Of a DNA stretch of 64,000 bases, positions 41,691 through 51,576 are shown one piece after another (the first letter of the stretch is position 1; every line of letters starts with the position of its first letter). The DNA is from Lucinisca nassula. Taxonomy: Eukaryota; Mollusca; Bivalvia; Lucinida; Lucinidae. The DNA lies in contig OY757023.1 in NCBI GenBank assembly GCA_963580285.1, positions 91,599,108-91,663,107 of the forward strand, in the 5' to 3' direction. A model generated the notes under the pieces. That model saw only the letters and a list, made by a program, of their open reading frames with translations, was not told where the DNA came from and ran no database searches. The position numbers and the translations under genes were made by a program.

Positions 41691-42207
41691 AGTAAAATAT
41701 ATCTCTTGGGCAATAACATCATTACAATATGTGACAAATTATTATACAATTTGGGATTAGAACGAAAGCACAAGTACTTATATAGTTCTTCTCCCAGAAT
41801 ATGTTTAAACCAAAATATATCTCATCACAGTTTCCTTTCCTGTGAAACAAGCTTCACAGAAAACCTAGGTGACCATGTTCTCTTAAATGGCCAAATTATT
41901 TCCTGAAATACTAGTGCCCTTTTCCTAAGGGCATGTTATTTTTGAAAGAGTTGTCACTCCTGAAAGTTGCCTGACCCAAGGATCAAACCAGCAACCGACT
42001 GAACACCAGCTGGACGTGCATCTGACTGAGCTTCTGGGCCCAGCATTTAATGCTTCTGCACTATTATATTATAAGTGAAGTGCGTAGACACGAAACTTTA
42101 CACATACCAAATGTGAAACATACAAAAAAATAGGAAATGACTCATTTACAAAACTTGGTCACAAAATAATAATATACAAGTTTATAAAAAGTTGACTGTA
42201 CAATTTG
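41691..42207. other. Unassigned sequence with SINE-1 head remnant
   Basis: Bases 41975-42045 (ACCAGCTGGACGTGCATCTG, ACTGAGCTTCTGGGCCCAGC) match the SINE-1 tRNA-like head in antisense. The 66-codon frame at 41706 matches nothing I recognise. Confidence 0.45.
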
Positions 42208-42708
42208 GCCAAGTTGTTCAAAGCATAGTTAACTTAATGAGCTCATTAGTGGTCAAAATGAAAACTGTTCTAGTAAGTGTAAAATCTAATATAGTGTTAT
42301 TTTTGCTGAAAAAAATGTGAGCAGCTTTTGCATTTGCAAAAGCTGCTCACATTTTTTTCAGCAAAAATATAAGTATATTAGCCATATTAAAGGATGTGTT
42401 TTAACAATATGTTAACTAATGACATCATGAGTGTTAATGTCATTACTTTAATTAAATGAAGCGTTTTAACAATATGTTAACTAATGACATTAGTGTAAAT
42501 GTCATTAATTTAATTAAATGAAGCGTTTTAACAATATGTTAACTAATGACATCATTAGTGTAAATGTCATTAATTTAATTAAATGAAGCATTTTAACAAT
42601 ATGTTAACTAATGACATCATTAGTGTAAATGTCATTAATTTAATTAAATGAAGCGTTTTAACAATATGTTAACTAATGACATCATTAGTTTTGAACAACT
42701 GACCCCTG
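42208..42708. mobile_element. GTT-family MITE with tandemly amplified right end
   Basis: Left part: AAGTTGTTCAAAGCATAG, core hairpin ATTTTTGCTGAAAAAAATGT, GAGCAGCTTTTGCATTTGCA and mirror. The right subterminal segment GCGTTTTAACAATATGTTAA, CTAATGACATCATTAGTG, TAAATGTCATTAATTTAATT is repeated about four times (period about 62 bp, 42430-42690) before the final GTTTTGAACAACTGACCCC. Confidence 0.8.
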
Positions 42709-42914
42709 GTAGACAAACAAATCTTGGCAAACCAAACCCACAAACTTACACAACTGAGGCTATGCCTGGTCATATCATTTTGTGGGTTTCAGCTTGCCTT
42801 GGCCAAATTAATATAAACAAACACAACACATAAACACTACAAAAGAAATTTATAAACAACCTTAGAATATATCACAAAAGTTTAGAATGAAAGGCCCCTA
42901 TAAAAATAACCATC

Positions 42915-42968
42915 AAACTCCTGATCACCGGTCAGACGTGCATTTGACTGAGGAACCGAGGGTGCCCT
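42915..42968 (-). mobile_element. SINE-1 head fragment
   Basis: CTCCTGATCACCGGTCAGAC, GTGCATTTGACTGAGGAACC and GAGGG are the complement of the SINE-1 tRNA-like head (compare 9480-9520). Confidence 0.6.
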
Positions 42969-42969
42969 C

Positions 42970-43203
42970 TTAAGCCATTTTTGTACCAAATGGAATTTTC
43001 CTCCTTATATATATAGAGCAGGAGCCCACTTCAAAATTTAGGAATGATAGATTGTGTTTTCTTCAAGATTTATTTGGAAAATGGCTGAACATTATGCAAA
43101 CAGTGTAGGCCAAGATCAGACGCCGCATTCTGCGGCATCTGATCTGGGCCTGCACTGTTTGCCCAACTACCCGTTTTGGGGTTTCCAGGACGAAATGGGT
43201 TAA
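42970..43203. mobile_element. PB2 MITE, copy 4 (diverged)
   Basis: TTAA at 42970-42973 and 43200-43203. TTAAGCCATTTTTGTACCAA is a diverged left end; the core GCAAACAGTGTAGGCCAAGA / GGGCCTGCACTGTTTGCCC with a GCCGCATTCTGCGGC loop is intact. Confidence 0.72.
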
Positions 43204-43690
43204 TGGATCATGCAGAATACACTTTCAAAGGCTTTGATACAGAAAGTCTGAACGAGAAAAAAATCACAGAGTATTTCAAGTCAAGTCTTTTCAAAACTGA
43301 TAAAAGCAAAATATAAAAAAATAAATTAGACAGAAACCAGTCTGTAATATACATGTATGTTGTAAAATGACAAATGACATTTAGTGCATATCACAAATGA
43401 AACACGTTTTTTTTTCATTGGCTAGAAACACATCACTTGCAAGTCGCTAATCCGTGGTAGATGCAAAGTGGGCACCATAACATTTGAATCGGACCGGTCC
43501 AAGTCCAGTCTTATAGTGCTCGCTACGGAGATAACTAGAAATTTTTTAAGGACAATCGCGATTAACTTACTGGTTGTCACTCCGCTGAATTGCAGGAAAC
43601 CAGCCTAATAACATGCCCTTCACCTTTCAAATGTTGTATGTTTGTAATGTATCATTTTGCAGTAGTTGTTCAATGCACTAAAAGAAATAG
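43204..43690. other. Unassigned, apparently single-copy sequence
   Basis: No repeat signature or exon-like frame could be assigned. The stretch 43490-43620 (CGGACCGGTCC, CTCGCTACGGAG, ACAATCGCGATTAAC) is less AT-rich than its surroundings and could be unique genomic sequence. Confidence 0.4.
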
Positions 43691-43694
43691 AGCC

Positions 43695-43797
43695 CTAAGC
43701 TTTGGGCACTACCAAGGCTTATGGACTGCCTAAGGGCCTGGCTCTGGCCCTCGGGCAGTCCACAAACCTTAATAGTGCCCCCAGCTTAGGTTACTAA
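43695..43797. mobile_element. 103-bp foldback element
   Basis: CCTAAGCTTTGGGCACTACC, AAGGCTTATGGACTGCC and the mirrored GGGCAGTCCACAAACCTT, AATAGTGCCCCCAGCTTAGG form a hairpin around GGCCTGGCTCTGGCC. Confidence 0.72.
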
Positions 43798-43967
43798 CGC
43801 TTCAATAGAATAAATGACTATGAATTTGTGTAAGTATACAGAGAACCCTAGGTTTAATGACAGTATTTGTTAATGAACATTTTACTGTTATAAAGATGAT
43901 GATGATGATTTTGTGTTTAACCCTCTTTGTGGGTCATAAGTGTCGAATGATTTATGATAAAAAAGTG

Positions 43968-44216
43968 TTAACCCTCAAGATGCCGAGGAAAACTACATCT
44001 GAAAATGTCAACTGCTTATGTCGTCTGCTGAATCTTCTTGCGAACGTTTTAAAATATTTTTTTTCATATAGGCATACAGTGTGGACCCAGATCAGACTGC
44101 TCCTGGAGGAGCAGTCTGATCTGGGTCCACACTGTTTGCAAAACAATCTAATTTTAAAGTACTTGGTAGATGACAATGCAGATGACAATTGTCGTAATTG
44201 GCATTTTATGGGTTAC
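43968..44216. mobile_element. PB1 MITE, full copy 2
   Basis: TTAACCCTCAAGATGCCG to GGCATTTTATGGGTTAC (the right TTAA has become TTAC). The core GTGTGGACCCAGATCAGACT, GCTCCTGGAGGAGC, AGTCTGATCTGGGTCCACAC is a perfect palindrome. The 166-codon frame at 43857-44357 spans the MITE and is not a gene. Confidence 0.8.
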
Positions 44217-44440
44217 ATTATGAGGATGATGAGAGTAAAAGTGTTAAAAAGAATCCAAAGAAGAGGTAGTATTTTCTGTGTTCTTGTGAAGACTGATGGC
44301 AATAGCTTTGTGATCAGTTTTACCATTCACAGCATACTCTTTAAAGCAGGTGGGTGAGAAAAATAATCACTGATGGGGTTGAGACCTGTACAAGGAAATC
44401 TCGGACTCGTTTTCAGTTTATTTAAGTACCTTACACAGTC

Positions 44441-44653
44441 TTAACCTTTAACCTGCTGAATATTCAATTAAGCCACACTCATTTCTGACTTTGAACCAAT
44501 CAGATTACTTGATGCAGCTTATTTCTACATATTCATAAACTGAATGTCAAACTGTGTAGATCCTGATCAGATGGCTTCTTCAGAAGCCATCTGATCTGGA
44601 TCTACACTGTTTGCAAAGATAGGGCTTGTCGCCTACAGCAGGGTAAAGGTTAA
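44441..44653. mobile_element. TTAA-flanked MITE with CAAACTGTG hairpin
   Basis: TTAACCTTTAACCTGCTG (44441) and CAGCAGGGTAAAGGTTAA (to 44653) are inverted ends with TTAA. The core is GTGTAGATCCTGATCAGATG, GCTTCTTCAGAAGC, CATCTGATCTGGATCTACAC. The termini differ from PB1 and PB2 but the hairpin module is clearly related. Confidence 0.78.
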
Positions 44654-44769
44654 ATAGACTGAAAACTTACCTAAGAATTCCTTGTCAAGGTCTCAACGCC
44701 ACCACAGATTCTATTATTCCACAAATTATTTACAGTTTTCGTGCCAAGAAAGGCTATATATCTACAAAA

Positions 44770-45645
44770 CAAGAATTCTGCCGAAGGCTAAGTAACCCTG
44801 TGGGGGTACAGTCACTGAACCATGAAATATGGGTCAAGGTCAAACCGGGATGCTTGCATTAAAGTTGTCATCAGTCAGACACGATAGCCCAGTGGTTAAT
44901 GCGTTAGACTCATGATCGAGAGGTGCATTCGATTCCGGCACCCGGTATCAAGGAGTGTCCATGGGCAAGACACGTAATGACACTGCCTCACTCCACCCAG
45001 GTGTAAATGGGTATTAGTGATGTAATAATCACTGCCTCTCTCTCGCGCGCACGTGAAAACATCCGGAATGAGTGTTCAAGTGATTAAATAAGCTTGAAGC
45101 TTCCATTGCAATCAAACTAAAATAAAAAATTAGTATAAACTAAAGTTGAAATCTCTAGATGCAATTTTGTACCAAGTGTCATTATCGAAGCTCTTATAGT
45201 CCTTAAGAAATACGCTTGACCGTTAGGGTGAACGCTAGGGTGGTTGCAATATTTCACAAAGTCAGTGAACCATGAAATGTAGGCTAAGGTCAAATATGGA
45301 TGCTTGCATTAAAATTGTCATCCGTAGTATCAATAATGAAGCTCTTATAGTTCTTGAGAAATGGACTTGAACATTCAGGTGAACACTAGTGTGGTCGCAA
45401 TAGTTCCCAAAGTCAGTGAATCATGAAATGTAGGTCAAGGTCAAAAATGGATGCTTGGATTAAAGTTGCCATCCCTAGATGCAAGTCTGTACCAAGGTAA
45501 CATTAATGAAGCTCTTATAGTCCTTGACAAAAAGACTTGAACTTTAGGGTGAACGTTTGCATGGTTGCAAATGTTTTCGGACGAACCGACGAACAGACAG
45601 AAATTTTGACTCCTATATCTCGCCATGCAAAAAGCAGGTGTGACA
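44770..45645 (+). mobile_element. HT-E, copy 1: tandem-body element (about 170-bp monomers)
   Basis: Monomers with AAGTCAGTGAACCATGAAAT, GTAGGCTAAGGTCAAATATG, GATGCTTGCATTAAA, GAAGCTCTTATAG. The end is ACGAACAGACAGAAATTTTG followed by the hairpin TCTCGCCATGCAAAAAGCAG, GTGTGA (45618-45643). A SINE is inserted at 44873-45141. The expected palindrome at the left end was not identified. Confidence 0.72.
44873..45141 (+). mobile_element. tRNA-derived SINE (SINE-3) inserted in HT-E
   Basis: Head: CACGATAGCCCAGTGGTTAA, GCGTTAGACTCATGATCGAG, ATTCGATTCCGGC (A and B boxes). Body: GAGTGTCCATGGGCAAGACA, CTCACTCCACCCAGGTGTAA, ATGGGTATTAGTGATG. 3' end: AAGCTTCCATTGCAATCAAA, CTAAAATAAAAAATTAG. The target segment AAAGTTGTCATC/AAAGTTGAAATC is duplicated on both sides (44861-44872 and 45142-45153), with slight divergence. 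Confidence 0.82.
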
Positions 45646-45681
45646 ATGAACGCAATATCATTGCTATGACAAACCGTAATG

Positions 45682-45885
45682 ATCCTAAAAATTGGGACAC
45701 ACAGGCCTAAGCAAACAATGCAGACCCTGATCAGATGGCTCCTTAAGGAGCAGTCTGATCAGGGGCTACACTGTTTGCCATTCTGTCTCCACTTTTTGGA
45801 CTCCTTGCTGGATCAAGATACAAATTTGTTAAAATTTTAGGAGAAATACAGCAAGTCCTCAAGGTGTGCAAATTTTTAGGATTTT
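45682..45885. mobile_element. MITE with ATTGGGAC ends, copy 2
   Basis: ATCCTAAAAATTGGGACAC and GTGTGCAAATTTTTAGGAT are inverted ends. The core GACCCTGATCAGATGGCTCC, TTAAGGAGCAGTCTGATCAG is a hairpin. Confidence 0.78.
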
Positions 45886-46469
45886 TAAGGTAGTTTGTTA
45901 CCCTTGCTATATATAAAAGAATTGTAAATGAATATTTGATCCATATAGTCTTGTATAATATTTCTGTCACCTAATAAACTTCACTCTTCCCAAATATAGC
46001 AAATAATGCAGACCCTGATCAGCTAGCATTATCTAGCTTATAAAACTTTTTTCATGTTCAACTCAACTGATCATAAATTTATACATGAACTTTAGACTGT
46101 TCATAGATGATAGAGCAACAAGCGCTACAACTTCCAAGTACAAAACAGCATATTTGTCCTGTTAATATATGAGCCAGGGCACAGTATTTCTACTGAACTT
46201 ACATGAACGCACAGCAAAGAATCAGATCAGTCTGGGCATTCATATAGTCTAACCAGAGACTTCTCTTGCTGCATGAAGGAGCATTGGGCCCTTATCTATC
46301 CTTAGAGTGCACAATGAAGACTCGGACCAGACTGCATGGAAGCGCAAGCTGATCGCAGTCTCCGTTGGGCGCACATCTTATTGTAGGTTTCGTCATGCAC
46401 TAATCATAACTTGCAGACAACATTTTCAATGAATTTTTTTCTCGCTTATTTTTCAGAGAACATCAAGTT
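45886..46469. other. Unassigned sequence
   Basis: No exon recognised. Bases 46310-46390 (GAAGACTCGGACCAGACTGC, GCGCAAGCTGATCGCAGTCT) look like a distant hairpin MITE. Bases 45985-46015 repeat the CAAATAATGCAGACCCTGA start of a hairpin core. Confidence 0.4.
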
Positions 46470-49105
46470 AACAAGTTTGATGAAATGAACACTCCCTAAA
46501 CTCCACTTGGGTTATGTGGGGTATTCACTATTTTGCTTATTTCTGCTCCAAGCCATAGGTTGTCGGTATTTGTTTATACCACCTGAGCTGTCTATCTAGC
46601 ACCTATGTTTTTTTTATTTGCGGTTTAACCTGGCCGTCAACACTGTATAGGTCATTTTGGGAGACGTTGCTTCCCATTTTGTGGGATCTAGCACCTATAA
46701 CCTATGTTTTAAGTATAAATAAGAACAAGAGGGCCCAGAGGGCCCTGGTTCGCTCACCTGATCCAAAGCATAACAAGTGGGCCCCGGGCAGGGTCAATTT
46801 TGGCCCCAGGGCTAAAATTTGAACAATCTTGGTAGAGGTCCACAAGATGAAGCTTCATATCGAATATGAAAGACCTGGGCTTTCTGGTTTCAGAGAAAAA
46901 GATTTTAAAGGTTTATCCTGCATATAGAAGTCTATGTAAAACAAGATTTTCCCTATATAAGTCTATGTTAAACCAAAGGGCCCCGGAGCGGGGGCATTTT
47001 TGGCCCCAGTGCTATAATTTGAACAATCTTGGTAGAGGTCCACTAGCTGAAGCTTCATAACAAATATCAAAGACCTAAGCCTTGTGTTTCAGAGAATATG
47101 ATTTTTAAAGATTTTCCCTATACAAGTCTAGGTAAAACCAAAGGGCCACATGGCGGGGGCATTTTTGGTCTCAGGGCTATAATTTGAACAATCTTTATAC
47201 AGGTCCACTAGCTGAAGCGTCATAACAAATATCGAAGACCTAAGCCTTGTGGTTTCAGAGAAGAAGATTTTTCAAGATTTTCCCTATATAAGTCTACGTA
47301 AAACCAAAGGGCCCCGGAGCCGGGGCATTTTTGGCCCCAGGGCTATAATTTGAACAATCTTGGTAGAGGTCCACAAGATGAAGCTTCATACCAAATATCA
47401 AAGACCTGGGCCTTGCAGTTTCAGAGAAGAAGATTTTTAAAGATTTTCCCTATATAAGCCTATGTAAAACAAAAGGGCCCTGGTGCGGGGGCATTTTTGG
47501 CCCCAGCACTATAATTTGAACAATCTTGGTAGGGGTCCACTAGATGAAGCTTCATACCAAATATCAAAGACCTGGGCCTTGAGGTTTCAGAGAAGAAGAT
47601 TTTTCAAGATTTTCCCTATATAAGCCCATGTAAAACCAAAGGGCCCCCATGCGGGGGGCATTTTTAGCTCCAGCACTATAATTTGAACAATCTTGGTAGG
47701 GGTCCACTAGATGAAGCTTCATACCAAATATCAAAGACCTGGGCCTTGCAGTTTCAGAGAAGAAGATTTTTAAAGATTTTCCTTATATAAGCCTATGTAA
47801 AACAAAAGGGCCCTGGTGCGGGGGCATTTTTGGCCCCAGCACTATAATTTGAACAATCTTGGTAGGGGTCCACTTGATGAAGCTTCATACCAAATATCAA
47901 AGACCTGGGCCTAGCGGTTTCAGAGAAGAAGATTTTCCCTATATAAGCCCATGTAAAACCAAAGGGCCCCCATGCGGGGGCATTTTTAGCTTCAGCACTT
48001 TAATTTGAACAATCTTGGTAGGGGTCACTAGATAAAGCTTCATACCTAATATCAAAGACCTGGGCCTTGCGGTTTCAGAGAAGAAGATTTTTAAAGATTT
48101 TCCCTATATAAGCCCATGTAAAACCAAAGGGCCCCCGTGCGGGGGCATTTTTGGCCCCAGCACTATAATTTGAACAATCTTGGTAGGGGTCCACTAGATG
48201 AAGCTTCATACCAAATATCAAAGACCTGGGCCTTGCGGTTTCAGAGAAGAAGATTTTTCAAGATTTTCCCTATATAAGCCCATGTAAAACCAAAGGGCCC
48301 TCGTGCGGAGGCATTTTTGGCCCCAGCACTATAATTTGAACAATCTTGGTAGGGGTCCACTAGATGAAGCTTCATACCAAATATCAAAGACCTGGGCCTT
48401 GTGGTTTCAGAGAAGAAGATTTTTAAAGATTTTCCCTATATAAGCCTATGTAAAACCAAAGAGCCCCGGGGCGGGGGCATTTTTGGCCCCAGCACTTTAA
48501 TTTGAACAATCTTGGTAGGGGTCCACTAGATGAAGCTTCATACCAAATATCAAAGACCTGGGCCTTGTGGTTTCAGAGAAGAAGATTTTTAAAGATTTTC
48601 CCTATATAAGCCCATGTAAAACCAAAGGGCCCTCGTGCGGAGGCATTTTTGGCCCCAGCACTATAATTTGAACAATCTTGGTAGGGGTCCACTAGATGAA
48701 GCTTCATACCAAATATCAAAGACCTGGGCCTTGCGGTTTCAGAGAAGAAGATTTTTTAAGTTTTCGGTGAAAAAAATCTATTTTTGGCTACTGTGACCTA
48801 TATGTGCAACGGACCGGAACCATTTGAACAACTTTGAAAGGGGACCACCTAAGGATCATTCCTGTGAAGTTTGGTCAAAATCCGATCAGTGGTTTAGGAG
48901 GAGATGTCGTTTGAAGAAAAGTTTACGGACGCACGGACGGACGCACGGACGGACGCACGACGGACGACGGACAAAAAGTGATCCCAAAAGCTCACCTTGT
49001 CACTACGTGACAGGTGAGCTAAAAATATCACAAATTTCAACAGACAATTATCCATTTTGGAGATATGAAAGAATACAAAATGTTACACGGATGTGTTATC
49101 GTAAT
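46470..49105. mobile_element. PAL65 MITE, copy 12, split by SINE-2 fragment and HT-C copy 3
   Basis: PAL65 sequence 46470-46735 (GATGAAATGAACACTCCC, CCATAGGTTGTCGG, CCTATGTTTTAAGTATAAAT) resumes at 49021-49105 (ATATCACAAATTTCAACAG, TTACACGGATGTGTTATCGT, AATG). A SINE-2 antisense fragment lies at 46605-46690, inside the palindrome, duplicating ATCTAGCACCTAT on both sides (46591-46603, 46687-46699). Confidence 0.75.
46735..49022 (+). mobile_element. HT-C, copy 3, longest and most regular
   Basis: The start CAAGAGGGCCCAGAGGGCC contains the palindrome AGGGCCCAGAGGGCCCT (46740-46756) and CGCTCACCTG (46761-46770). About twelve 166-bp monomers follow. The end shows the stutter ACGGACGCACGGACGGACGC (from 48923), a CAAAAAGTGATCCCAAA spacer and the hairpin AGCTCACCTTGTCAC-TAC-GTGACAGGTGAGCT (48989-49020). 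Neighbouring PAL65 sequence defines both borders and there is no clear target duplication beyond A residues. Confidence 0.85.
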
Positions 49106-49249
49106 GATAAGGCTTGAAATTACATGTGAAACTTCCGCTGGGAAGATGATTCAATTGAAATGTCAAGCTGTAATTTTTCTGAAAAATAAAAATATAGACT
49201 GTTGTTTGCTCTAGAATTTTCTGCAGAGCATAAAGGGTTAAAATTTCAT
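49106..49249. other. Short unassigned stretch
   Basis: AT-rich text between two PAL65 elements. Nothing recognised. Confidence 0.4.
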
Positions 49250-49528
49250 TATGAAAACACACCTATACAAATGTATTGTAAACTTTACCGCTGAAAAAAC
49301 GAATATTTTACGGTGAAACAGTGCGCTATTTTTCTTATTTATGCATGAAACATAGATTGTGGGCACTCAGTAGAACCGCCTTGACGAGGCGGTTCTAACG
49401 AGTACCCACAATCCATATTTTAGAGCAGAAATAAGAAAAATAAGGTAAACCCCTGTAAACCCCAGTTTTACAATATAAAAGTGGAGTTCAAGGGGGGTTA
49501 AAACTATATAGGGGTGTTTTCGTGATGT
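49250..49528. mobile_element. PAL65 MITE, copy 13
   Basis: CATTATGAAAACACACCTAT to GGGGTGTTTTCGTGATG. Core ATTGTGGGCACTCAGTAG, AACCGCCTTGACGAGGCGGTT, CTAACGAGTACCCACAAT. It lies 160 bases downstream of the aPKC stop codon, so it may be within the 3' untranslated region. Confidence 0.83.
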
Positions 49529-49689
49529 GTTGTCATTTTGATATTTATCTATACTTCTCATTGTTGAGCAGGAAAAATATTTTACTGCCTGTTTGGTCTG
49601 CACTATTTGTTTCTTTTATCTCTAGGATTTGGCTCATATAATAATGTTTAATTAGTTATATTTCTGGCTCCTAGGAAACTTCACCTTCA

Positions 49690-49777
49690 TCATACACAAT
49701 CTTCAATTGACATCAGTAGAGGGTTCACATATTCAAATCCGTCAAATTCTGATTGGTCAATCTTCTCTATTGTTTTT
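49690..49777 (-). CDS. aPKC: Atypical protein kinase C, last coding exon with hydrophobic motif and stop
   Basis: A TTTTCAG acceptor is followed by 88 bases: one base that completes the split Pro codon, 28 codons and a TGA stop at 49690-49692. The peptide starts [16 protein letters not shown] and ends [12 protein letters not shown]. The hydrophobic motif F-D-G-F-E-Y has Glu where conventional and novel PKCs have a phosphorylated Ser/Thr; this phosphomimetic Glu is diagnostic of atypical PKC. The last residues (EDCV, compare EECV in PKC iota) fit a class of C-terminal PDZ-binding tails. The intron before it is 1567 bp. The open frame continues upstream to 50025 but those codons are intronic. 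No convincing polyadenylation signal was found within 300 bases downstream. Confidence 0.95.
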
Positions 49778-49865
49778 CTGAAAACAAACGGAAATGTTGT
49801 TAGGCATTGTTCAACTAAAGACAACAAAACCAATATTGCATATTCACCATTACAAGGCCACAGTG

Positions 49866-50000
49866 TTAGTTTGTTTGATTTGAGGTTTAACGTCCCCGTC
49901 AACACTGTAGAGGTCATTTTGGAGACGTTGCTTCCAATTTTACCCGACACCGAGATGAAATGACATCTGTCGCCCAATGAAACCAATAGGTTTATAAAGA
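49866..50000 (-). mobile_element. SINE-2, antisense 3' part, in aPKC last intron
   Basis: TTTGTTTGATTTGAGGTTTA, ACGTCCCCGTCAACACTGTA, GAGGTCATTTTGGAGACGTT, GCTTCCAATTTT and CCAATAGGTTTATAA; an internal TTGTGGGACTTT segment is missing. Confidence 0.8.
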
Positions 50001-50081
50001 ATAAGGCCACAGTGTACCTAGACATTTATTTCACTCTAACAATCAAACAAGGCCTAGAGAGTCCTTCTATTTATCATAATG

Positions 50082-50280
50082 ATCCCGAGTATTGGGACTG
50101 ATAGGCCTAAGGAAACAATGCAGACCCAGATCAGACTGCTCCTCAAGGAGATCTGATCAGGGTCTACACTGTTTGCCATTCTGTCTGCATTTTTTTTAAA
50201 TTTCTTTCTGGATCATGAAACAAATATTAAAATTTTAGGAGAATTACAGCAAGTCCTCCAATGTGTACGAATTTTTAGAA
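50082..50280. mobile_element. MITE with ATTGGGAC ends, copy 3, in aPKC last intron
   Basis: ATCCCGAGTATTGGGACTG and (complement) TTCTAAAAATTCGTACACAT ends; the core GACCCAGATCAGACTGCTCC, TCAAGGAG, ATCTGATCAGGGTCTACACT has a shortened second arm. Confidence 0.75.
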
Positions 50281-50965
50281 TTTTTAAAGTAAGCACATGA
50301 TGAGGTGTAATCACTTGCTTCTTATGTCAACTTTGGTATAACATGTACAAACTTGACAGAAGGAGTATGGATATTAAAACATATTAAGTTTCTTAAACTT
50401 CAGCATGCTGTAGGCGACTTTAGGGGTGGTCCAAATTGAGCAACTTATCACGCTCATAAGAAAGCAAGTACACTCTATCCGATGAGGTTCTCTGATGCAG
50501 GAAGGATTGTTCTTTCTTACAAGGGTACAGGTTTTACCCACATTACTGGCTGTTGGATTTTATTGAGATATGACGTTAAAAATCAACAATTTCTCAAGTA
50601 CCAGCCTTCAACAGGTCCCCCTTACCCGTTTTATCACAATTTTGTGTATACTAGACCCAATCAATCAAAACAACTACCGGTGATAAATATAATATCCGCA
50701 GCTACATAAGCTATCAAGTACACACTGAGTGCTATTATCTTGCAGTTTTATTTCTTTTTTTTAAATGTCTTATACAGTTCCAGGTCAGATCACGTGACCG
50801 CCATTTTTGTCATTTTTGGAAGTCATGTGACCCATAATACTTCCAGAACCAATGACGGAAGATGTCTTGCCTACAATGTGTCAAAGTATAAGCAGAATCA
50901 GTTCAGGTTTAAGAAAATTATGGCTTGAAATAAGGGTACCCCCTCCAATGGGTGAGTATTGATTG
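50281..50965. other. aPKC last intron, no repeat recognised
   Basis: Apparently unique sequence. A 75-codon plus-strand frame (50482-50709) and a 62-codon frame (50740-50928) were considered. Neither resembles a known family, and both are antisense to an intron. Bases 50782-50835 carry two TCA-GTGACC motifs (AGATCACGTGACCGCCATTT, GTCATGTGACCC), like HT-A monomer text. Confidence 0.45.
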
Positions 50966-51115
50966 TTTGTTTGAATTGAGGTTTAACATCCCCGTCAACA
51001 CTGTAAAGGTCATTTTGGAGAAGTTGCTTCCAATTTTGTGGGACTTTTACCCGACATTGAGATGAAATGACATCTCAAGCCCTGTCGCCCAATGAAACCA
51101 ATAGGGTTTAATGGG
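50966..51115 (-). mobile_element. SINE-2, antisense 3' part, in aPKC last intron
   Basis: TTTGTTTGAATTGAGGTTTA, ACATCCCCGTCAACACTGTA, AATTTTGTGGGACTTTTACC, GAGATGAAATGACATCTCAA, CCCTGTCGCCCAATGAAACC. It is flanked by TGGGTGAGTATTGA on both sides (50950-50963 and 51113-51126), a clear 14-bp target-site duplication. Confidence 0.88.
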
Positions 51116-51344
51116 TGAGTATTGAATAGTGCTCAGCATGCAAAAGGTTAATAAACAGAAGTCAGCAATTTGCCCCTCAAAACCATAATAATTTATACGT
51201 CTGAGTGATCTTTAACACGGTAACTTCAGCAGACTGCAAAAGTATATTAATATTGTCAAGTGAGCTTGCCTGCTAAAGCGCTTTTGCTTGGGTACTTGTA
51301 AGATTTCACTGATGCGCAATAAGGACATAACTCAAAGTACTTAC

Positions 51345-51550
51345 GGATCATCTGGTGTCAACTGTACTGGCTCATTGGTAAATGCAGGGTCAAAGTGTTC
51401 TAGATCTCTCTCACTTCGTAATGCTGGTTTGTATGGTGGAGATATCTGTTTCTGCTGAAGCATCTCCCAGTCTATGGTCCGGAAGAAAGCGTGAGACTGA
51501 ATATCACTAAAACCTGTCTGCTTATGACATCCCAGACGCTCATGTTGGTT
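51345..51550 (-). CDS. aPKC: Atypical protein kinase C, AGC-kinase tail exon with turn motif
   Basis: The exon is 206 bases (68 codons plus two bases) between a TTTTCAG acceptor and a GTAAGT donor. The translation starts [20 protein letters not shown], the conserved ERLGC-x-x-x-TGF segment of aPKC. It continues with AFFRTIDW, a PPYKP motif typical of AGC tails, [12 protein letters not shown] and the first two bases of a Pro codon. The Thr of QLTPDD (residue 65 of the exon, bases 51356-51358) is the turn-motif phosphosite in known PKCs. It follows the upstream exon after a 12294 bp intron full of repeats. Reading frame, splice sites and family identity agree, so this is the firmest gene call in the window. 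Confidence 0.96.
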
Positions 51551-51576
51551 CTGAAAATTATGTTTGTTCTCAGATA

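Noticed and set aside
43968..44216. Strong hairpins such as this one as transcription terminators or attenuators
   Set aside because: They occur as cores of many MITE copies with TTAA or other flanks, in a eukaryotic genome.
43857..44357. 166-codon plus-strand frame
   Set aside because: It runs through the PB1 MITE, including its perfect palindrome.
49778..50025. Upstream extension of the frame containing the last aPKC exon
   Set aside because: A TTTTCAG acceptor at 49778 and in-phase joining with the exon at 51345 show that these codons are intronic.
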